The translations under genes were made by a program, and so were the position numbers. From the NCBI RefSeq assembly GCF_964253085.1, contig NZ_CAXUQH020000001.1, positions 3,286,001 to 3,350,000 of the forward strand: a stretch of 64,000 nucleotides of DNA, read 5' to 3'. Source of the DNA: Paenibacillus_E sp964253085. Its GTDB lineage: Bacteria > Bacillota > Bacilli > Paenibacillales > NBRC-103111. A model generated the notes under the pieces. It searched no databases and had not been told where the DNA came from. It saw only the letters and a program-made list of their open reading frames with translations. Shown piece by piece: positions 61,701 through 64,000 of the stretch. The number at the start of each line of letters is the position of its first letter. Positions within the stretch are counted from its first letter, which is position 1.

Positions 61701-63290
61701 ATGCAGAAAATATTAATCGTCGATGATGAATCGATTTTCCGTGAATATTTGCGTTCAGCATTAGACTGGGAGGCCTATGGCTTTGAACTTTGCGCCGAAG
61801 CGAAGAACGGGATCGAAGCCCTCGAGCAAGTTCAAATGCATCAACCTGATATAGCGCTTGTAGATATCACAATGCCTTTCATGGATGGATTAACCCTTAC
61901 TGAGCAGTTAAAGGAGCACTACCCGGCTACGAGTGTGGTGCTCATCACAGGACATAATGAATTTGATTATGCGCGCAAGGCGCTAAAGCTCGGCGTGGAA
62001 GACTATATCCTCAAGCCTTTTTCCAAGGATGAACTCATTTTAACGCTGCTGAAGCTGCAGAAAGAACATGAAAAAGCGAGGGAAGAAAGATCCACTCTCA
62101 AGGAAAATCAGCAATTGATGAAAGAAAGCTACTTGAACCATTTGCTTAGCAGTGAATATCATCAGTCCCCAGAGGAAACGACCCAGAAGCTCCAGCAACT
62201 CGGGGAATCTTTCGCCTCCTCATTGTTCGTCGTTGCGTGTATTGAGATTGACCATATGGATGTCAAATGGAACCAAGTGAGCGAGCGTTTACTGTGGAAA
62301 TATGCCGTTACGAACATTTTGAACGAAGCGTTGGAGGAAACCGGGCATCATCTTATTTTCAACGGACCAGAAGGAAGGATTATTTGTCTTGTGGAGCACC
62401 AAGGGAACAGAGAACTCGAGGTTCCTGCCTTGGAAGGGTATGAGAAGCTCATTTTTCTGATCAAAAAGTATTTGAAATTCACGATCACCATTGGTGTCGG
62501 TCGGAGTCAGTCTGGCTACGGCGGTATTCGAACCTCGTACCTAGAAGCGTTAGAGGCTTTACAGAACAAGTTCGTATTAGGAAACGATCGCGTCATCTCA
62601 TATGGTTCCAGTGTGCTCGATTCTGGCAAGCAGGCACTCTACCCAACGGAAGTCAACGAGGAGCTCCTCGTGCTCTTACGCATGCATAATGCGGATAAGG
62701 TAGATGATAAACTGGAAGAAGTTTTCCAATCCATTCGGGAGCAAAGGTTGTCATTGGAGTATACCTATGTGATTTCCATGGGACTAATCTCTGTTTGCCT
62801 GTCCTACGTCACGGAGATGGGGCATCCCATTGAGGATTGCTTCGGCGAAACCTTTTATCCCTATAGTGAAATCAAGCGCTTGGGTTCGATAGAAAGCACA
62901 TCGACATGGATCAAGGAGCTTTTCGCTAAGGCGATTCAATATACGAACAAGCACAAGAAGACGAGATCCTCGAAGATTGCTCAATCGGCCAAAGAATACA
63001 TCGAGGGGCAATATATGGATTCTGAGCTCCAATTGGATCAGATTGCCCAGCAGGTGTTCATTAACCCTAGCTATTTGCGGGCAATATTTAAGAAGGAAAT
63101 CGGGATGACCGTAACGGATTATGTGACGCATGTGCGTATGCACAAAGCGAAGGAATTACTAGGCAAGGGCAACATTCGGTTGGCAGATATTGCGGAGCAG
63201 ATTGGGGTCAATGACCCTAGTTATTTTAGCAAAAGCTTCAAAAAATTCTTCGGCTATTCGCCCAGTGAGTATGAAAATAATCGCTTATAA
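61701..63290 (+). CDS. YesN-type response regulator, AraC family
   Basis: A 529-residue regulator: receiver (VDDE at the start, phospho-acceptor Asp55 in LVDITMP, Lys in ILKPF), a long linker region, and AraC helix-turn-helix motifs at the C-terminus (INPSYLRAIFKKEIGMTV, DPSYFSKSFKKFFGYSP). ATG with GGAGGAG upstream, three bases after the kinase stop. It likely activates the binding-protein gene that follows. Confidence 0.92.
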   Translation: MQKILIVDDESIFREYLRSALDWEAYGFELCAEAKNGIEALEQVQMHQPDIALVDITMPFMDGLTLTEQLKEHYPATSVVLITGHNEFDYARKALKLGVEDYILKPFSKDELILTLLKLQKEHEKAREERSTLKENQQLMKESYLNHLLSSEYHQSPEETTQKLQQLGESFASSLFVVACIEIDHMDVKWNQVSERLLWKYAVTNILNEALEETGHHLIFNGPEGRIICLVEHQGNRELEVPALEGYEKLIFLIKKYLKFTITIGVGRSQSGYGGIRTSYLEALEALQNKFVLGNDRVISYGSSVLDSGKQALYPTEVNEELLVLLRMHNADKVDDKLEEVFQSIREQRLSLEYTYVISMGLISVCLSYVTEMGHPIEDCFGETFYPYSEIKRLGSIESTSTWIKELFAKAIQYTNKHKKTRSSKIAQSAKEYIEGQYMDSELQLDQIAQQVFINPSYLRAIFKKEIGMTVTDYVTHVRMHKAKELLGKGNIRLADIAEQIGVNDPSYFSKSFKKFFGYSPSEYENNRL

Positions 63291-63339
63291 CGACTGCACA
63301 CGAATGTGCGGATTTTACAAGAAGCCCTCAGTTATTCCA

Positions 63340-63368
63340 TTATCACTGTGGGTTTTTGCCTCTATACT
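63340..63368 (+). promoter_or_regulatory. Predicted promoter for the third binding-protein gene
   Basis: TTATCA (63340-63345), 17-bp spacer, TATACT (63363-63368), about 50 bp before the ATG. A weak hairpin for ending the regulator gene (CCCTCAG...CTGTGGG, TTTTT) overlaps it. Confidence 0.4.
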
Positions 63369-63416
63369 GAGGATGTAAAGAGGAGAAACGCACAAGAATT
63401 ATTGGGAGGTCTACAC

Positions 63417-64000
63417 ATGAAAAAGATGGCAGTTACTCTCGTAAGCTTACTCGCGGCGACTAGCCTAGCAGCTTGCGGTTCCACAGAAAAACCGAAAGAA
63501 ACAACCAGCGCAGCACCAGCAGCAACAGCTGCAGCAACGACAGCACCGGCTAAGGCGGATGCGAAACCAGTAAAACTACGAATTTATGCGCAATATGCAG
63601 ATGAAGATACGAAAACACCTTATGACTATGCGGTAGCTGAATTGAAAAAGGAAATGCCGAATGTCGAGCTAGAGCTAGATATCCAAGCACAAGATGATGG
63701 TCAGAAGTTGAAGACGTATGCAGCGACTGGTAATTTGCCAGATATTTTCCAAGCAGGTCTAGACATTATTGACACGTTCAAAAAGTCCAATAACATCCTG
63801 ATGTTGGATGAGTATGTAACGAAGTTTGGCTTCAAGGACAAAATGCAGCCAAGCGCCATGAACACATTGGTGACGGATGATGGTCACACATACGCATTCC
63901 CATATGCAGGAAATGAAGTAGCTCTCCTGTACTACAACAAAGATCTGTTCCAACAAAACGGCGTGAAAGTGCCAACAACCTACGATGAAATGATGACGGC
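63417..64000 (+). CDS. Sugar ABC transporter, solute-binding lipoprotein (cut by window end)
   Basis: The first 194 residues of a family 1 solute-binding protein. MKKMAVTLVSLLAATSLAAC is a lipoprotein signal with lipobox LAAC, followed by a Thr/Ala-rich linker and the mature domain VKLRIYAQYADEDTKTPYD; DIFQAGLDIID and YYNKDLFQQNGVKVPTTYDEM are typical of the family. GGGAGG seven bases before ATG. It continues past the right edge, where permeases are expected. Confidence 0.92.
   Translation, partial: MKKMAVTLVSLLAATSLAACGSTEKPKETTSAAPAATAAATTAPAKADAKPVKLRIYAQYADEDTKTPYDYAVAELKKEMPNVELELDIQAQDDGQKLKTYAATGNLPDIFQAGLDIIDTFKKSNNILMLDEYVTKFGFKDKMQPSAMNTLVTDDGHTYAFPYAGNEVALLYYNKDLFQQNGVKVPTTYDEMMT

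Overview
This window is a low-to-moderate GC, AT-rich-promoter Gram-positive chromosome segment that looks like a Paenibacillus or close relative. The pointers are three YesM/YesN-type sensor/AraC-regulator pairs, CUT1-type sugar ABC transporters without their own ATPase, collagen-like spore-surface proteins, a CotH-type spore kinase, an Sda-type sporulation checkpoint protein, and lipobox-bearing binding proteins. No phage, insertion sequence, rRNA, tRNA or CRISPR array was seen.

Layout. (1) 126-1842: two glycosyltransferases, the end of a cluster that runs off the left edge. (2) 1951-8150, minus strand: a secreted phosphodiester-glycosidase-like protein, then a SWIM zinc-finger protein translationally coupled to a SNF2 helicase. 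(3) 8285-14116: a sensor kinase/regulator pair followed by a sugar ABC transporter, then a small IDEAL-domain protein behind a near-consensus promoter that overlaps a perfect palindrome. (4) 14656-18543: a DEDD exonuclease, an MFS exporter, and an AraC regulator divergent from a PhyH dioxygenase. (5) 18693-34384: a probable spore-surface glycoprotein island with glycosyltransferases, a methyltransferase, three collagen-like proteins, a fossil of a fourth, and a CotH kinase. Inside it sits a proline-catabolism unit (enhancer-binding-type regulator, proline dehydrogenase, glutamate-semialdehyde dehydrogenase). (6) 34632-36031: a lactonase and an alkyltransferase-like DNA-damage protein. (7) 36616-49150: a polysaccharide-utilisation locus with sensor, regulator, binding protein, two permeases, a heparinase II/III-like lyase and a secreted GH2 enzyme that carries a frameshift. 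(8) 49302-58754: housekeeping and mixed genes (ClpP-like, HAD phosphatase, glutamate racemase, GreA, SDR, an orphan Spo0B-type kinase, a YdjM-like membrane protein, alpha-L-rhamnosidase, ComFB). (9) 58755-64000: an intergenic repeat array, a small unknown gene overlapping sda, then a third sensor/regulator pair and the start of another sugar-binding protein.

How the parts fit. The sensor/regulator/ABC units are inducible carbohydrate-uptake modules; several have catabolite-repression (cre)-like sites near their promoters. The collagen-like proteins probably form filaments on the spore surface, with the nearby glycosyltransferases and methyltransferase decorating threonines in the Gly-Ala-Thr repeats, and CotH acting on coat or filament proteins. 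The most notable observations are a shared KCCK[K/R]G motif exactly where the collagen repeats begin in two proteins, a beta-helix cap on a third, an enhancer-binding-type regulator with degenerate sigma-54 motifs next to the proline genes, an unrecognised small gene overlapping sda, and two families of intergenic repeats spaced about 50 bp apart.
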